The notes beneath the pieces are model-generated. The model had not been told where the DNA came from. It ran no database searches and saw nothing but the letters and a program-made list of their open reading frames with translations. 64,000 nt of DNA from JAYRSJ01 sp041920215 (GTDB lineage Bacteria > Pseudomonadota > Gammaproteobacteria > Burkholderiales > Burkholderiaceae_C), in the NCBI GenBank assembly GCA_041920215.1, contig JAYRSJ010000002.1, forward strand, positions 186,001-250,000. Direction: 5' to 3'. The position numbers were made by a program, and so were the translations under genes. Each line of letters starts with the position of its first letter. Position 1 is the first letter of the stretch. This document shows positions 34,806 through 42,967 of this stretch, one piece after another.

Positions 34806-35618
34806 ATGGGTCAACACACGAAGAATCCGCGCACCGGCCTCTTGTTGATGCTGCTGCTGGTGGCGCTGGCGGGCTGCGGCAAGCAGGCCACCGAGCTGGG
34901 GCAGGGCGGTTCGGTCATCAGCGGCTCGGCGGGGCCGGCCGGCGCCAGCAATGCCAGCCGCGAACTGCTCAAGTGCGCGGCACCGGTGGCCACGCTGGCC
35001 CTGGCCGAAAATCCGAACGGTTACACCCTCTCCAGCACCTACCGGCTGCCGGCCTCGCCGGTGCCCCTGGTGCGCCTGCTGGCCCAGCAGAGCGGCTGTT
35101 TCCGCGTGGTCGATCGTGCGTCCGGCCTGCGTGCCACCGTGCAGGAGCAGGAGCTGAAGGCGGCCGGCGTGCTGCGCCAGGCCGGCAACACCGTGGCCAA
35201 GGGCAAGGGCTACGAGGCGCAGTACAGCCTGACGCCCAGCCTGAGCTTCAGCGAGCAGGACGCTGGCCGCCAGATCGGCGGCATCCTGGCGATGATCCCG
35301 GTGCTGAACCAGTTTGTCGGCGCGGCCGAACAGGTCAAGCTCAAGGAGGCCCAGGTGGCCCTGCTGCTGACCGACAACGAGACCACCGAGCAGGTGGCGG
35401 CCTCCACCGGCTCGGTCCAGGTCACCGATCTGGGCGTTGGCGGCCTGGTGATGGGCAAGCTGGGCGGCGCTGCCGGCGCCGGCTGGTCCAACAGCAATGA
35501 GGGCAAGGTGATTGCCGCGGCCTTTCTGGATGCCCACAACCAGCTGGTGATCCAGGTGCGCGAGCTGCAGGCCAAGACGCTGCCGCCGGCGGTGGCGACG
35601 GTGCCCAAGGGCGGCTGA
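34806..35618 (+). CDS. CsgG-like lipoprotein
   Basis: A 270-residue exported protein with lipobox 'LVALAGC' (Cys at about 24). The mature region 'PLVRLLAQQSGCFRVVDRAS' followed by 'LRATVQEQELKAAGV' is the arrangement seen in CsgG/HfaB-family proteins. 'YEAQYSLTPSLSFSEQDAG' and a Gly-rich 'LGVGGLVMGKLGGAAGAGW' could form barrel strands. CsgG forms outer-membrane secretion pores for curli. No csgA, B, E or F gene was seen here, so its cargo is unknown. ATG 34806 follows 'agggagagcg'. An upstream ATG at 34776 lies in the aspS terminator and was rejected. Confidence 0.65.
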   Translation: MGQHTKNPRTGLLLMLLLVALAGCGKQATELGQGGSVISGSAGPAGASNASRELLKCAAPVATLALAENPNGYTLSSTYRLPASPVPLVRLLAQQSGCFRVVDRASGLRATVQEQELKAAGVLRQAGNTVAKGKGYEAQYSLTPSLSFSEQDAGRQIGGILAMIPVLNQFVGAAEQVKLKEAQVALLLTDNETTEQVAASTGSVQVTDLGVGGLVMGKLGGAAGAGWSNSNEGKVIAAAFLDAHNQLVIQVRELQAKTLPPAVATVPKGG

Positions 35619-35713
35619 AGCCGGGGCTGCAGGCGGGCGGAGCCGCTCAAGCCTTATGCTCTGCGCCGCGTTGCCCCAGCCCTCCCTCCAGCCATCGCCT
35701 AGCGCCTGCCCGC

Positions 35714-37483
35714 ATGAGCAACAAGTCCGCCGCCTCAGTTCCCTCCGACAAAGCCCGCTGGGAGCGCCTCGTGATGCGCCGGCCCGGCCTGGCCCTGCCG
35801 CGTCTGCGCCGGGCCATGGCCAGCGCCGACGGGGCCCAGGCGCGCGCCGCATTGCTGGGCCTGTTCTTCGTGCAGGAGCGCCTGGGCCGGGCGGCCGAGC
35901 TGCAGGGCGAGCTGCAGCAGGCCTTGCTGGCCGCCGAGCGCCAGCGTGCGCTGGCCGAGGCGGCCGAGCTCAGCGAGGCCCTGGGACGTCTGCATTACCA
36001 ACGCGGTGACTATGCCCAGGCCTGCAATGCCTGGAGCCAGACCCTGGACTGGGCCGCCGACGATTCGCGCAGCGCCTGTCTGGCCCGCATCGGCCTGGCC
36101 CATCTCTGCTATGCGCTAGGCGACTGGGCACGTGGGGGCCGGGTGCTGGACCAGGCCGAGCTGCACTACCCCCGGCTGGGCCGCGACCCCTATCTGCGCG
36201 CCAAGATCGCGCTGAACCGCGCGGTCTCGCTGCGCGCCACCCAGGGGCCGCAGGCGGCGCTGGGGGCGCTGGACGAGGCCCTGGCTGCCGCCCGCAAGGC
36301 TGGCCACCGCGACTACCAGGCCGAGGCCATCTGGCAGCAGGCGCGCTGTGCGCGCGACAGCGGCGACGCGCTGCTGGCCGGCCGCCTGGCCCAGCGTGCG
36401 CTGGCCAAGGCCCAGCGCTGCGGCTATCGCTGGCTGCAGGCCCAGGCGGCCCTGCTGCTCAGCGAGCTTGGTGCCGGCGATGTCGCGCTGGGCTGGGCCG
36501 GCCAGGCCCTCAGCCTGGGCGAGGCCCTGCAGTCGCGCGCGGTGCAGGCGGCGGCGCATGGCCGGCTGGCCGAGCTGATGCAGGCCCAGGGCGAGCTGGG
36601 TCCGGCCTGGCACCACCAGCAGCAGCGCCAGCAGCTGGAGGCCACGCTCAACCAGGGCCAGCTGCCCACCCGGCTGGAGGCCCTGGCCCGTTTCGACACC
36701 GACCCCGGTGGCGCCGATGCGCTGCTGCTGGCCCTGGCCGGCCAGGCCTGGCGCATCGAGGAGCCGGCCGATCTGGAGGCCGCCTGGGTCACGATGCAGC
36801 CGCAGCTGCTTGAGGCGCTGGACTTGCTCGATCTGCAGCTGTGGTGGGACCGTGGCGGCGACGGCCAGTACCAGGCCCTGCCACCGGCCGAGGCGGGTGC
36901 CGGCGCTGCCCGCCTGGCGGCCCAGACGCTCAAACCCTATCTGGCCGCCCTGGCCCGGCCCGAGGAGCCGCTGCTGTGCCCGGACGCGGCCCAGCACCCC
37001 TGGGCCGCGGCGCTGGGCCTGGGCCCGGGTCTGCATCAGGCGCGGCTGGAGCTGGGCCTGCGCCAGGGGGGGCGTCTGGTGGGCTGGCTGTGGGCGCTGC
37101 GGTCCGAGGGCGCCAGCTGGCCGCGCGCCGATATCAGCCGTGCCCTGCGGCTGGCCGGGCTGCTGGAGCGCCTGCTGGAGCAGCTGCAGCAGGCGCGCGA
37201 GCGCGAGGCCGCGCGTTCGGCAGCGGGCCAGCAGGCCCGCGCGCTGAGCCAGCGCCTGACCGCGCAGCTGCAGCAGGCCCGGCAGCCGCTGGAGCTGGCG
37301 CTGGGCCAGTCGGCCACGCTGGCCGGCAGCCTCCAGCGGCTGCAGCAGCTGGCCGAGTCCGGTGGCGGCGCTGTGGAGGGGGCCGAGCTGGCCCGGCTGG
37401 GCGCCGAGCTGAACGCCGGCCTGGCCCAGATCGAGGGCGAGCTGCGCCGCAGTCTGCGGCTGCTGGCCGAGCTGCGCCCCTGA
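35714..37483 (+). CDS. TPR-repeat protein with GAF-like region, function unknown
   Basis: A 589-residue Ala/Leu/Gln/Arg-rich cytoplasmic protein without signal or membrane segment. Residues about 40-310 form helical repeats, such as 'ALGRLHYQRGDYAQACNAW', consistent with 5-6 TPR units. Residues about 340-480 resemble a GAF-like sensory fold, with 'ARLELGLRQGGRLVGWLWAL'. The end (about 490-585) is a coiled coil. This is the layout of signalling proteins that end in a kinase or GGDEF domain, but neither is present. It stands alone between the CsgG-like and Lrp genes. I do not recognise a named family, and the function is unknown. Confidence 0.7.
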   Translation: MSNKSAASVPSDKARWERLVMRRPGLALPRLRRAMASADGAQARAALLGLFFVQERLGRAAELQGELQQALLAAERQRALAEAAELSEALGRLHYQRGDYAQACNAWSQTLDWAADDSRSACLARIGLAHLCYALGDWARGGRVLDQAELHYPRLGRDPYLRAKIALNRAVSLRATQGPQAALGALDEALAAARKAGHRDYQAEAIWQQARCARDSGDALLAGRLAQRALAKAQRCGYRWLQAQAALLLSELGAGDVALGWAGQALSLGEALQSRAVQAAAHGRLAELMQAQGELGPAWHHQQQRQQLEATLNQGQLPTRLEALARFDTDPGGADALLLALAGQAWRIEEPADLEAAWVTMQPQLLEALDLLDLQLWWDRGGDGQYQALPPAEAGAGAARLAAQTLKPYLAALARPEEPLLCPDAAQHPWAAALGLGPGLHQARLELGLRQGGRLVGWLWALRSEGASWPRADISRALRLAGLLERLLEQLQQAREREAARSAAGQQARALSQRLTAQLQQARQPLELALGQSATLAGSLQRLQQLAESGGGAVEGAELARLGAELNAGLAQIEGELRRSLRLLAELRP

Positions 37484-37501
37484 GCCGCGGGCGTTGGGCC
37501 C

Positions 37502-37963
37502 TCAGAGCCCCGCCCGCAGCGGCAGCGGCGCACCGCTCTTGACACTGCGGATCGCGAAGCTGCTGGTGATGTCCTGCACCATGGGCAGGGCCTGCAGCCG
37601 GCGCACGACCAGCTCATAGTCGGCCAGCTCGCCCACCACCACCTCCAGCAGATAGTCGTGGGCGCCCGAGACCACATGGCAGGCCACCACCTCGGCCATG
37701 GCCTGCATGGCGGCCTCGAAATGCTGGACCGCGTCCTCGCGGTGATGCATCAGCCGCACATTGACGAAGACCGTGGTCGCCAGCTGCACCGCCCGCCGGT
37801 CCAGCACCGCGCGGTAGCCGGCGATCAGGCCGCTGTCCTCCAGGCGCTTCAGGCGACGTGCGCAGGGGCTTTGCGACAACGCCACCCGTTCGGCCAGCTC
37901 GGCGATCGAGAGCCGGCCCTCGCGTTGCAGCAGTTCCAGCAGTTGCAGATCGATGCGGTCCAT
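37502..37963 (-). CDS. Lrp/AsnC family transcriptional regulator
   Basis: A 153-residue regulator. The N-terminal winged helix-turn-helix has 'RIDLQLLELLQREGRLSIA' and 'VALSQSPCARRLKRLEDSG'. The C-terminal RAM (ligand-binding) domain has 'VVSGAHDYLLEVVVGELADY'. ATG 37963 was chosen, since the longer frame runs into the intergenic region. It is divergent from an EamA exporter gene, and the 139-base gap is rich in GATTG/CAATC half-sites. Control of the exporter, probably in response to an amino acid, is the natural reading. A candidate -10 (TAGAAT on the minus strand) lies at 37993-37998. Confidence 0.94.
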   Translation of the reverse strand: MDRIDLQLLELLQREGRLSIAELAERVALSQSPCARRLKRLEDSGLIAGYRAVLDRRAVQLATTVFVNVRLMHHREDAVQHFEAAMQAMAEVVACHVVSGAHDYLLEVVVGELADYELVVRRLQALPMVQDITSSFAIRSVKSGAPLPLRAGL

Positions 37964-38036
37964 GAGAAAGCCTGAAATCGCCAAAGAACGGCATTCTAGA
38001 GACTGAATCTGGCGCAATCTCCAGGATTGACAGGCA

Positions 38037-38089
38037 GGATTGGCGATTGGCGCCGGCGCAAGCGCCGGACAATCGCCAGCGTCCAATCC
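38037..38089. promoter_or_regulatory. Nested inverted repeats, candidate Lrp/AsnC operator
   Basis: Three nested inverted pairs share nearly one centre: GGATTGG (38037-38043) with CCAATCC (38083-38089), GGCGATTG (38042-38049) with CAATCGCC (38070-38077), and CCGGCGC (38053-38059) with GCGCCGG (38062-38068). A further CAATC...GGATTG pair lies just left. Lrp-type octamers often bind such arrays. It would also fold as a long hairpin. Confidence 0.5.
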
Positions 38090-38102
38090 TCGGTAATTAC
38101 CC

Positions 38103-39056
38103 GTGTCCACTCCCCGTTCTGGCCCCAGTCCTGCCGCCGCTGCGCCGCTGGCCACCCTCAACACCCGCAGCTTTGGCCGGCGCAACGACGGCCTGTGGCT
38201 GGGCTGGGCGGCGCTGGGGCTGACGCTGTGCATCTGGGCCGGCTTCTTCATCTCGCTGCGCGCCGGCGCCCGGGCGGCGCTGCCGCCGGCCGAGCTGGCC
38301 TTGATCCGCTTCGGCCCGGCCGGCCTGCTGTTCGCGCCGATCTTGTGGCGGGCGCGCCGGCGCATCCTGGCCCTGCCCAAGCGCCTGCTGGGTCTGATCG
38401 TGGCCGGCGCCGGCCTGCCCTACTTCCTGATCGCGGGCTGGGGCATGCGCCATGCGCCGGTGGCCGAGGGGGCCACGCTGATCCCGGGCACGCTGCCGCT
38501 GTTCACCGCGCTGCTGGCGGCCGTCGCGCTCAAGAGTCGTGCCACGACGGCGCGCTGGCCGGCCCTGCTGTGCATTGCCGCCGGTGTCGCGGCGATGCTG
38601 GCGCTGCAGGCCGGGCAGGGTGACAAGGCCCAGGGCTATGCGCTGTTCCTGCTGGGCAGCCTGATGTGGTCGGCCTACACGCTGGCCCTGCGCGAGGCCC
38701 GGCTGGCGCCGATCGAGGCGGCCGCGCTGATTTCCAGCGTCTCGCTGGCCTTGCTGGCGCCCTGGCTGCTGTGGCAGACGGCGCAGGCGCCCTTGCAGCT
38801 GGTCCATCTGGGCCAGGGCCAGCTCCTGCTGCAGCTGGGTCTGCAGGGCCTCGGCGTGGGCCTGGTCTCCACCCTCAGTTACGGCTATGCGGTGGCCCGC
38901 CTGGGCGCCCAGCGCAGCGCCACCGCCGGCGCGCTGACCCCCGTGCTGGCCACCGTGCTGGCCCTGCCGCTGTTCGACGAGCGACCCGATGTGGTGACCA
39001 TGGTCGGCATGCTGCTGATCGCGGCCGGCGTGCTGTGGAGCCAGCGGCCGCGCTGA
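38103..39056 (+). CDS. EamA/DMT superfamily transporter
   Basis: A 317-residue membrane protein with ten hydrophobic segments in two EamA repeats. They start 'GLTLCIWAGFFISLRAGARA' and 'GYALFLLGSLMWSAYTLAL', the RhaT/YdcZ-type layout of drug/metabolite exporters. The N-terminal 30 residues are polar. GTG 38103 is the first usable start after the intergenic repeats. It is divergent from an Lrp/AsnC regulator, a pairing usual for amino acid or metabolite efflux. Substrate unknown. Confidence 0.88.
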   Translation: MSTPRSGPSPAAAAPLATLNTRSFGRRNDGLWLGWAALGLTLCIWAGFFISLRAGARAALPPAELALIRFGPAGLLFAPILWRARRRILALPKRLLGLIVAGAGLPYFLIAGWGMRHAPVAEGATLIPGTLPLFTALLAAVALKSRATTARWPALLCIAAGVAAMLALQAGQGDKAQGYALFLLGSLMWSAYTLALREARLAPIEAAALISSVSLALLAPWLLWQTAQAPLQLVHLGQGQLLLQLGLQGLGVGLVSTLSYGYAVARLGAQRSATAGALTPVLATVLALPLFDERPDVVTMVGMLLIAAGVLWSQRPR

Positions 39057-39073
39057 GGCCAGCGGCTCATGGG

Positions 39074-39095
39074 GTCAGGTCTGAACAGGCCTGAC
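39074..39095. terminator. Nine-bp hairpin after EamA gene
   Basis: GTCAGG (39074-39079) pairs with CCTGAC (39090-39095), and three more pairs (one G-U) close on the loop GAAC. It lies 17 bases after the EamA stop and has no T-run. The overlapping word GGGGTCAGGTCT also occurs inside hutF near 57250. Confidence 0.4.
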
Positions 39096-39126
39096 GCCGG
39101 GTGATGCGCTCCGCTATGCTTGGCCC

Positions 39127-39624
39127 ATGAGCGAGAGCGCCACCTTGTCCCGCCCCCACAAGATTCCCGAGTCCGTGCTGGTGGTCATCCACACGCCGGA
39201 GCTGCAGGTGCTGATGCTGGAGCGGGCCGACCGGCCCGGCTTCTGGCAGAGCGTCACCGGCTCGCTGGACGCGCCGGACGAGGCCCTGGACGCGACCGCG
39301 CGCCGCGAGGTGCTGGAGGAAACCGGCATCGACAGCACGGCCCAGGGCGCCCTGCTGCGCGACTGGGGCTTGGTCAATGTCTACGAGATCTATCCGGTCT
39401 GGCGCCACCGCTATGCGCCGGGCGTGACCCACAACACCGAGCATGTGTTCGGCCTCACCGTGGCCGCCGGCACGCCGGTGCGCCTGGCGCCGCGCGAGCA
39501 TCTGCAGTACCGCTGGCTGCCCTGGCGCGAGGCGGCCGATCTGTGCTTTTCGGCCTCGAATGCCGAGGCCATTCTGCAGCTGCCCCGTTTCGCCCCCAGC
39601 CCCCCGCCGCCCGCCCCTCTATGA
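39127..39624 (+). CDS. nudB: Dihydroneopterin triphosphate diphosphatase (Nudix)
   Basis: A 165-residue Nudix hydrolase. The Nudix box runs from 'GSLDAPDE' through 'ARREVLEETGI', with the metal-binding Glu residues present. 'ERADRPGFWQSVTGSL' and 'EHVFGLTVAAGTPVRLAPRE' match NudB, which removes pyrophosphate from dihydroneopterin triphosphate in folate synthesis. The C-terminal tail is Pro-rich. ATG 39127 has no ribosome site, but TATGCT ends 6 bases upstream, a leaderless-like arrangement. It overlaps the next gene by 4 bases. Confidence 0.88.
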   Translation: MSESATLSRPHKIPESVLVVIHTPELQVLMLERADRPGFWQSVTGSLDAPDEALDATARREVLEETGIDSTAQGALLRDWGLVNVYEIYPVWRHRYAPGVTHNTEHVFGLTVAAGTPVRLAPREHLQYRWLPWREAADLCFSASNAEAILQLPRFAPSPPPPAPL

Positions 39625-40430
39625 AGCCTGCCTTCAAGCACAGCGTCACGCCCCAGGCGCCCGCCAGCACCCTGCTGAGCCCGCATCTGCGGGTGGCCAC
39701 CTACAATATCCACAAGGGCGTGCGCGGCGTGGGGCCGCGCAAGCGCCTGGAAATCCACAACCTGGGCCTGGGCGTCGAGGCGCTGGATGCGGATCTGGTG
39801 TTTCTGCAGGAGGTGCGCCATTTCCACCATCGCGAGGCCAAGCAGTTCGAGCGCACCTGGTTCGGCTGGCCGGATCAGGGGCAGGCCGAGTTCCTGGCGC
39901 CCGAGGGCTATGCGGTGGCCTACCGCACCAATGCGGTCACCAAGCATGGCGAGCATGGCAATGCCCTGCTGTCGCGCTGGCCGATCGCCGATGTGGGCCA
40001 CCATGATGTGTCCGACCACCGCTTCGAGCAGCGCGGCCTGCTGCATGTGACGGTGCGCTGGCAGGAGCTGACCGTCCATGCGGTCGTGGCCCATCTGGGC
40101 CTGATGCATGGCAGCCGGGTGCGCCAGGTGCAGCGCCTGGCCGAATATCTGGCCGCCGAGGTGCCGCCGGACGGTCTGCTGGTGGTGGCCGGTGACTTCA
40201 ACGACTGGGGCGAGAAGCTGGACGCGCCGATGCGCGAGCATGGCCTGGGCCGGGCCGAGGCGCCGGGCGCACGGCGTCTGGCCACCTTCCCCTCGCGCCT
40301 GCCCTTTTTCTCGCTGGACCGCATCTACACCCGCGGCCTGCGCTGCGTCAGCACCCAGGTGCCCAAGGGGCCGGCCTGGGCACGCATGTCCGACCACCTG
40401 CCGCTCGTCGCGGAGCTCGAGCTGGCGTGA
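39621..40430 (+). CDS. Endonuclease/exonuclease/phosphatase family protein
   Basis: A 269-residue EEP-fold protein. Active-site regions seen: 'RVATYNIHKGVRG' near residue 30, 'DLVFLQEVRHF' with the metal-binding Glu, 'VAHLGLM', 'LVVAGDFNDWGEKLD' and the final 'MSDHLPLVAELEL' with the catalytic His. It may cut a phosphodiester in nucleic acid or lipid. Its coupling to clsB (GTGA overlap) and nudB (ATGA overlap) is an arrangement seen in other proteobacteria and hints at phospholipid metabolism. The substrate is not known. Confidence 0.88.
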   Translation: MKPAFKHSVTPQAPASTLLSPHLRVATYNIHKGVRGVGPRKRLEIHNLGLGVEALDADLVFLQEVRHFHHREAKQFERTWFGWPDQGQAEFLAPEGYAVAYRTNAVTKHGEHGNALLSRWPIADVGHHDVSDHRFEQRGLLHVTVRWQELTVHAVVAHLGLMHGSRVRQVQRLAEYLAAEVPPDGLLVVAGDFNDWGEKLDAPMREHGLGRAEAPGARRLATFPSRLPFFSLDRIYTRGLRCVSTQVPKGPAWARMSDHLPLVAELELA

Positions 40431-41722
40431 GCGGGCCGCTGTCGGCCGAGCGCGAGGCCCTGCTGTCCTGGCATGCGGTGCCGCTGCCCGCCTATAGCGG
40501 CGGCAACGAGGTGCAGTTGCTGCGCGGCGGCGATGCGTTGTTTCCGGCCCAGATCGCGGCGATACGCGCGGCCCTGCACGAGGTCTGGGTCGCCACCTAC
40601 ATCTTCCACCACGACAGCGCTGGCGCCGAGCTGGCGGCGGCGCTGCGCGCCGCCGCAGCCCGCGGGGTGCGGGTGCGCCTGGTGGTCGACGGCTTCGGCT
40701 CCAAGGCCAGCCTGCCCTGGCTGGAGCAGCAGTTGGCCGGCTCGCGGGTGGCGCTGGCGGTGTTCCGGCCCATCGACCGCTGGTGGCGCTGGCTGCAGCC
40801 GGGCCAGCTGCGCCGCCTGCATCAGAAGCTCTGCGTGGTCGACGGCGAGCGCGCCTTCGTCGGTGGCATCAACATCATCGAGGACCGGCGCGACCTGAAT
40901 CACGGGCAGACGGAGCTGCCGCGTCTGGACTATGCGGTGGCGCTGCGCGGTCCGGTGGTGCAGCCGGTGGCCCAGGCGGCGCGTGCGGTCTGGACCCGCG
41001 CCTGGCTGGGCCGCGACTTCGGCGAGGAACTGCTGGCCCTGGTGCGCAGCCCCGAGCCGGTGGCGCGGCTGCGCCGCCTGGCGCGGCGCCTGAAGATGCC
41101 GCGCGGCCTGCGCCGCCGCGCAGGCCTGCAGGCCGGGCAAGACCTGGCCCCGGTCTGCGCCGCCTTCGTGCTGCGCGACAATCTGCGCCAGCGCCGCACC
41201 ATCGAGCGCGCCTATATCGACGCGATCCGCGCGGCGCGCGAGCAGGTGGCGCTGATCACCCCTTATTTCTACCCCGGCCATGGCTTTCGCCGCGCGCTGC
41301 GCGATGCGGCGCGGCGCGGCGTGCGGGTGCGCCTGCTGCTGCAGGGCAAGGCCGACTACCGCATCGCGGCCATGGCCGCCCAGGCCCTCTATGCCGAGCT
41401 GCTGGGTCATGGCGTCGAGATCTACGAGTACACGCCGGCCTTTCTGCATGCCAAGGTCTGCGTGGTCGACGCGGACTGGGCCACGGTGGGCAGCAGCAAT
41501 ATCGACCCGATCTCGCTGCTGCTCAATCTGGAGGCCAATGTGCTGGTGCGGGACGCTGACTTCGCCCGTCAGGTGGCGGCCGAGTTCGAGCAGGCGGCGG
41601 CCCAGTCGCGCCGGGTCGGCAAGCAGCAGGCCCAGGGCTGGCGGGCCATCCTGGTCCGGGCCCTGGTGGCCTGGGCCGCCTATGTCTATCTGCGGGTGGC
41701 CGGTGCGGTGGGGCGCTACTGA
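40427..41722 (+). CDS. clsB: Cardiolipin synthase ClsB-type phospholipase D protein
   Basis: A 431-residue protein with two HKD motifs: 'HQKLCVVDGERAFVGGINI' (His132, Lys134, Asp139) and 'HAKVCVVDADWATVGSSNID' (His341, Lys343, Asp348). It lacks the N-terminal membrane pair of ClsA, which fits ClsB. The C-terminus has a hydrophobic segment 'AILVRALVAWAAYVYLRVAG'. It should join two phosphatidylglycerols, or a related pair, into cardiolipin at the inner membrane. GTG 40427 overlaps the stop of the preceding gene (GTGA). Confidence 0.92.
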   Translation: MSGPLSAEREALLSWHAVPLPAYSGGNEVQLLRGGDALFPAQIAAIRAALHEVWVATYIFHHDSAGAELAAALRAAAARGVRVRLVVDGFGSKASLPWLEQQLAGSRVALAVFRPIDRWWRWLQPGQLRRLHQKLCVVDGERAFVGGINIIEDRRDLNHGQTELPRLDYAVALRGPVVQPVAQAARAVWTRAWLGRDFGEELLALVRSPEPVARLRRLARRLKMPRGLRRRAGLQAGQDLAPVCAAFVLRDNLRQRRTIERAYIDAIRAAREQVALITPYFYPGHGFRRALRDAARRGVRVRLLLQGKADYRIAAMAAQALYAELLGHGVEIYEYTPAFLHAKVCVVDADWATVGSSNIDPISLLLNLEANVLVRDADFARQVAAEFEQAAAQSRRVGKQQAQGWRAILVRALVAWAAYVYLRVAGAVGRY

Positions 41723-41726
41723 ACCG

Positions 41727-42872
41727 TCAGTGGGCCGGCGCGGGCAGCAGCAGTGGCTGCACGGTGAAGCGGTAGCGGCGCTGCTGCGGCCGGTACACCT
41801 TGCTGAAGCTGCGCATGTCCAGCGCCGGCATCGGGCCGGCGCCGAAGCGGCTCAGGTAGCGCTGCGCGCGCTGCGCGTCGAAGGGGATGAACAGCGGCTG
41901 CTCCAGCGCCACGCCCTGCGATGCGAAGTCGTGGCCGCGGTGGTGGTCGTAGAGCATCACCAGCGCAAAGGCGCCGGTCAGGAAATGGCCGCCGGCCAGG
42001 GCGCTGAGCCGGCCGGCCATCAGCGCCTGCATCGCTTCCACCGAGGTGTTGATGCCGGAGACATGCAGATCGCGGCCCGGCTGCAGACCCAGGGCCCGCG
42101 CCGCATCCATCACGCCGAAGGCCATCTGATCGCTGCCGCACCAGACCAGCTGGAGCCCGGGCGTCTGCGCCAGCTGACGCGCCGCCAGCTGCTGGGCCAG
42201 ATCGCGGCGCCAGTCGGCCGCCACCATGGCGCGCATCAGCACCCGGCCCTTGTGCTCGTCGAGGGCGCGCTGCAGGCCCTGGTTGCGGGCGATCGAGACC
42301 GGGGTGCTGCGGTCGCCGGCAATCGCCAGCAGCTGCAGCGGTGCGGCCGTGCGCGGCCGGCCGCGCAGGCCGGCGGCGATCAGCGCCTTGGCGGTCAGGT
42401 AGCCGGCGTCCTCGGCGCGCGGCTCCAGGCTGCCCAGCAGCAGGGGCAGCGCCGGGCTGCGCGGCGCGAAGCGTTCGCGCTCCTGCGGCAGCAGGCCGCT
42501 GAAGGCGGCAAAGCTCCTGATGCCGGCCTCGCCCAGCACCCGGGCATTGGCCACCAGCGTGTTCTTCTCGTTGACCAGCAGCACATAGTCGGGCCGCTGG
42601 GGGGCGGGCCGGGCCGCCAGCGCGCGCGCCAGAGCCAGCGAGCGCTCAGGATCGCGCTCGGCGAACTCCTGGCTGAAGCGCAGGCCCAGGCTGTCGGCCG
42701 CGGCCTGCATGGCCTCGCCGGCCATGCGCCAGAAGGCCTCGTCGCTGCGGCCGGGATTGATGAAGTGCACCTGCTGGGCCAGCGCGGGCAGGCTCAGCAG
42801 GACGGCCAGCAGGCTCAGCACGCGGGCAATCAGGGGGTGGGCACGGCGCTGGACCAGGGGCTTGATCGGCAT
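41727..42872 (-). CDS. Periplasmic sugar-binding (type 1 PBP) protein, orphan
   Basis: A 381-residue exported protein. Signal peptide 'VLSLLAVLLSLPALAQQ'. The mature chain starts 'VHFINPGRSDEAFWRMAGEA' and shows the type 1 periplasmic-binding layout: 'DYVLLVNEKNT', 'LLAIAGDRSTPVSIARNQGL', 'LQLVWCGSDQMAFGVMDAA' and 'DLHVSGINTSVEAMQAL'. ATG 42872 was chosen over a TTG six codons upstream. No ABC importer genes accompany it; the divergent neighbours form an exporter. It may instead feed a chemoreceptor or sensor kinase. Ligand unknown. Confidence 0.82.
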   Translation of the reverse strand: MPIKPLVQRRAHPLIARVLSLLAVLLSLPALAQQVHFINPGRSDEAFWRMAGEAMQAAADSLGLRFSQEFAERDPERSLALARALAARPAPQRPDYVLLVNEKNTLVANARVLGEAGIRSFAAFSGLLPQERERFAPRSPALPLLLGSLEPRAEDAGYLTAKALIAAGLRGRPRTAAPLQLLAIAGDRSTPVSIARNQGLQRALDEHKGRVLMRAMVAADWRRDLAQQLAARQLAQTPGLQLVWCGSDQMAFGVMDAARALGLQPGRDLHVSGINTSVEAMQALMAGRLSALAGGHFLTGAFALVMLYDHHRGHDFASQGVALEQPLFIPFDAQRAQRYLSRFGAGPMPALDMRSFSKVYRPQQRRYRFTVQPLLLPAPAH

Positions 42873-42967
42873 CAGGCCCGTATTGTGCAATGCAGGCGTG
42901 CCATGATCGCCGCCTTGTCTTGACCGGCATCAAGGCGGCCGGCGGCCCTATCACCGACGCTAGACCC

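Noticed and set aside
42890..42967. Extended starts for the ABC ATPase gene (42890) and the sugar-binding gene (TTG 42890)
   Set aside because: Both run into the shared divergent promoter region. The ATGs at 42968 and 42872 give normal N-termini.
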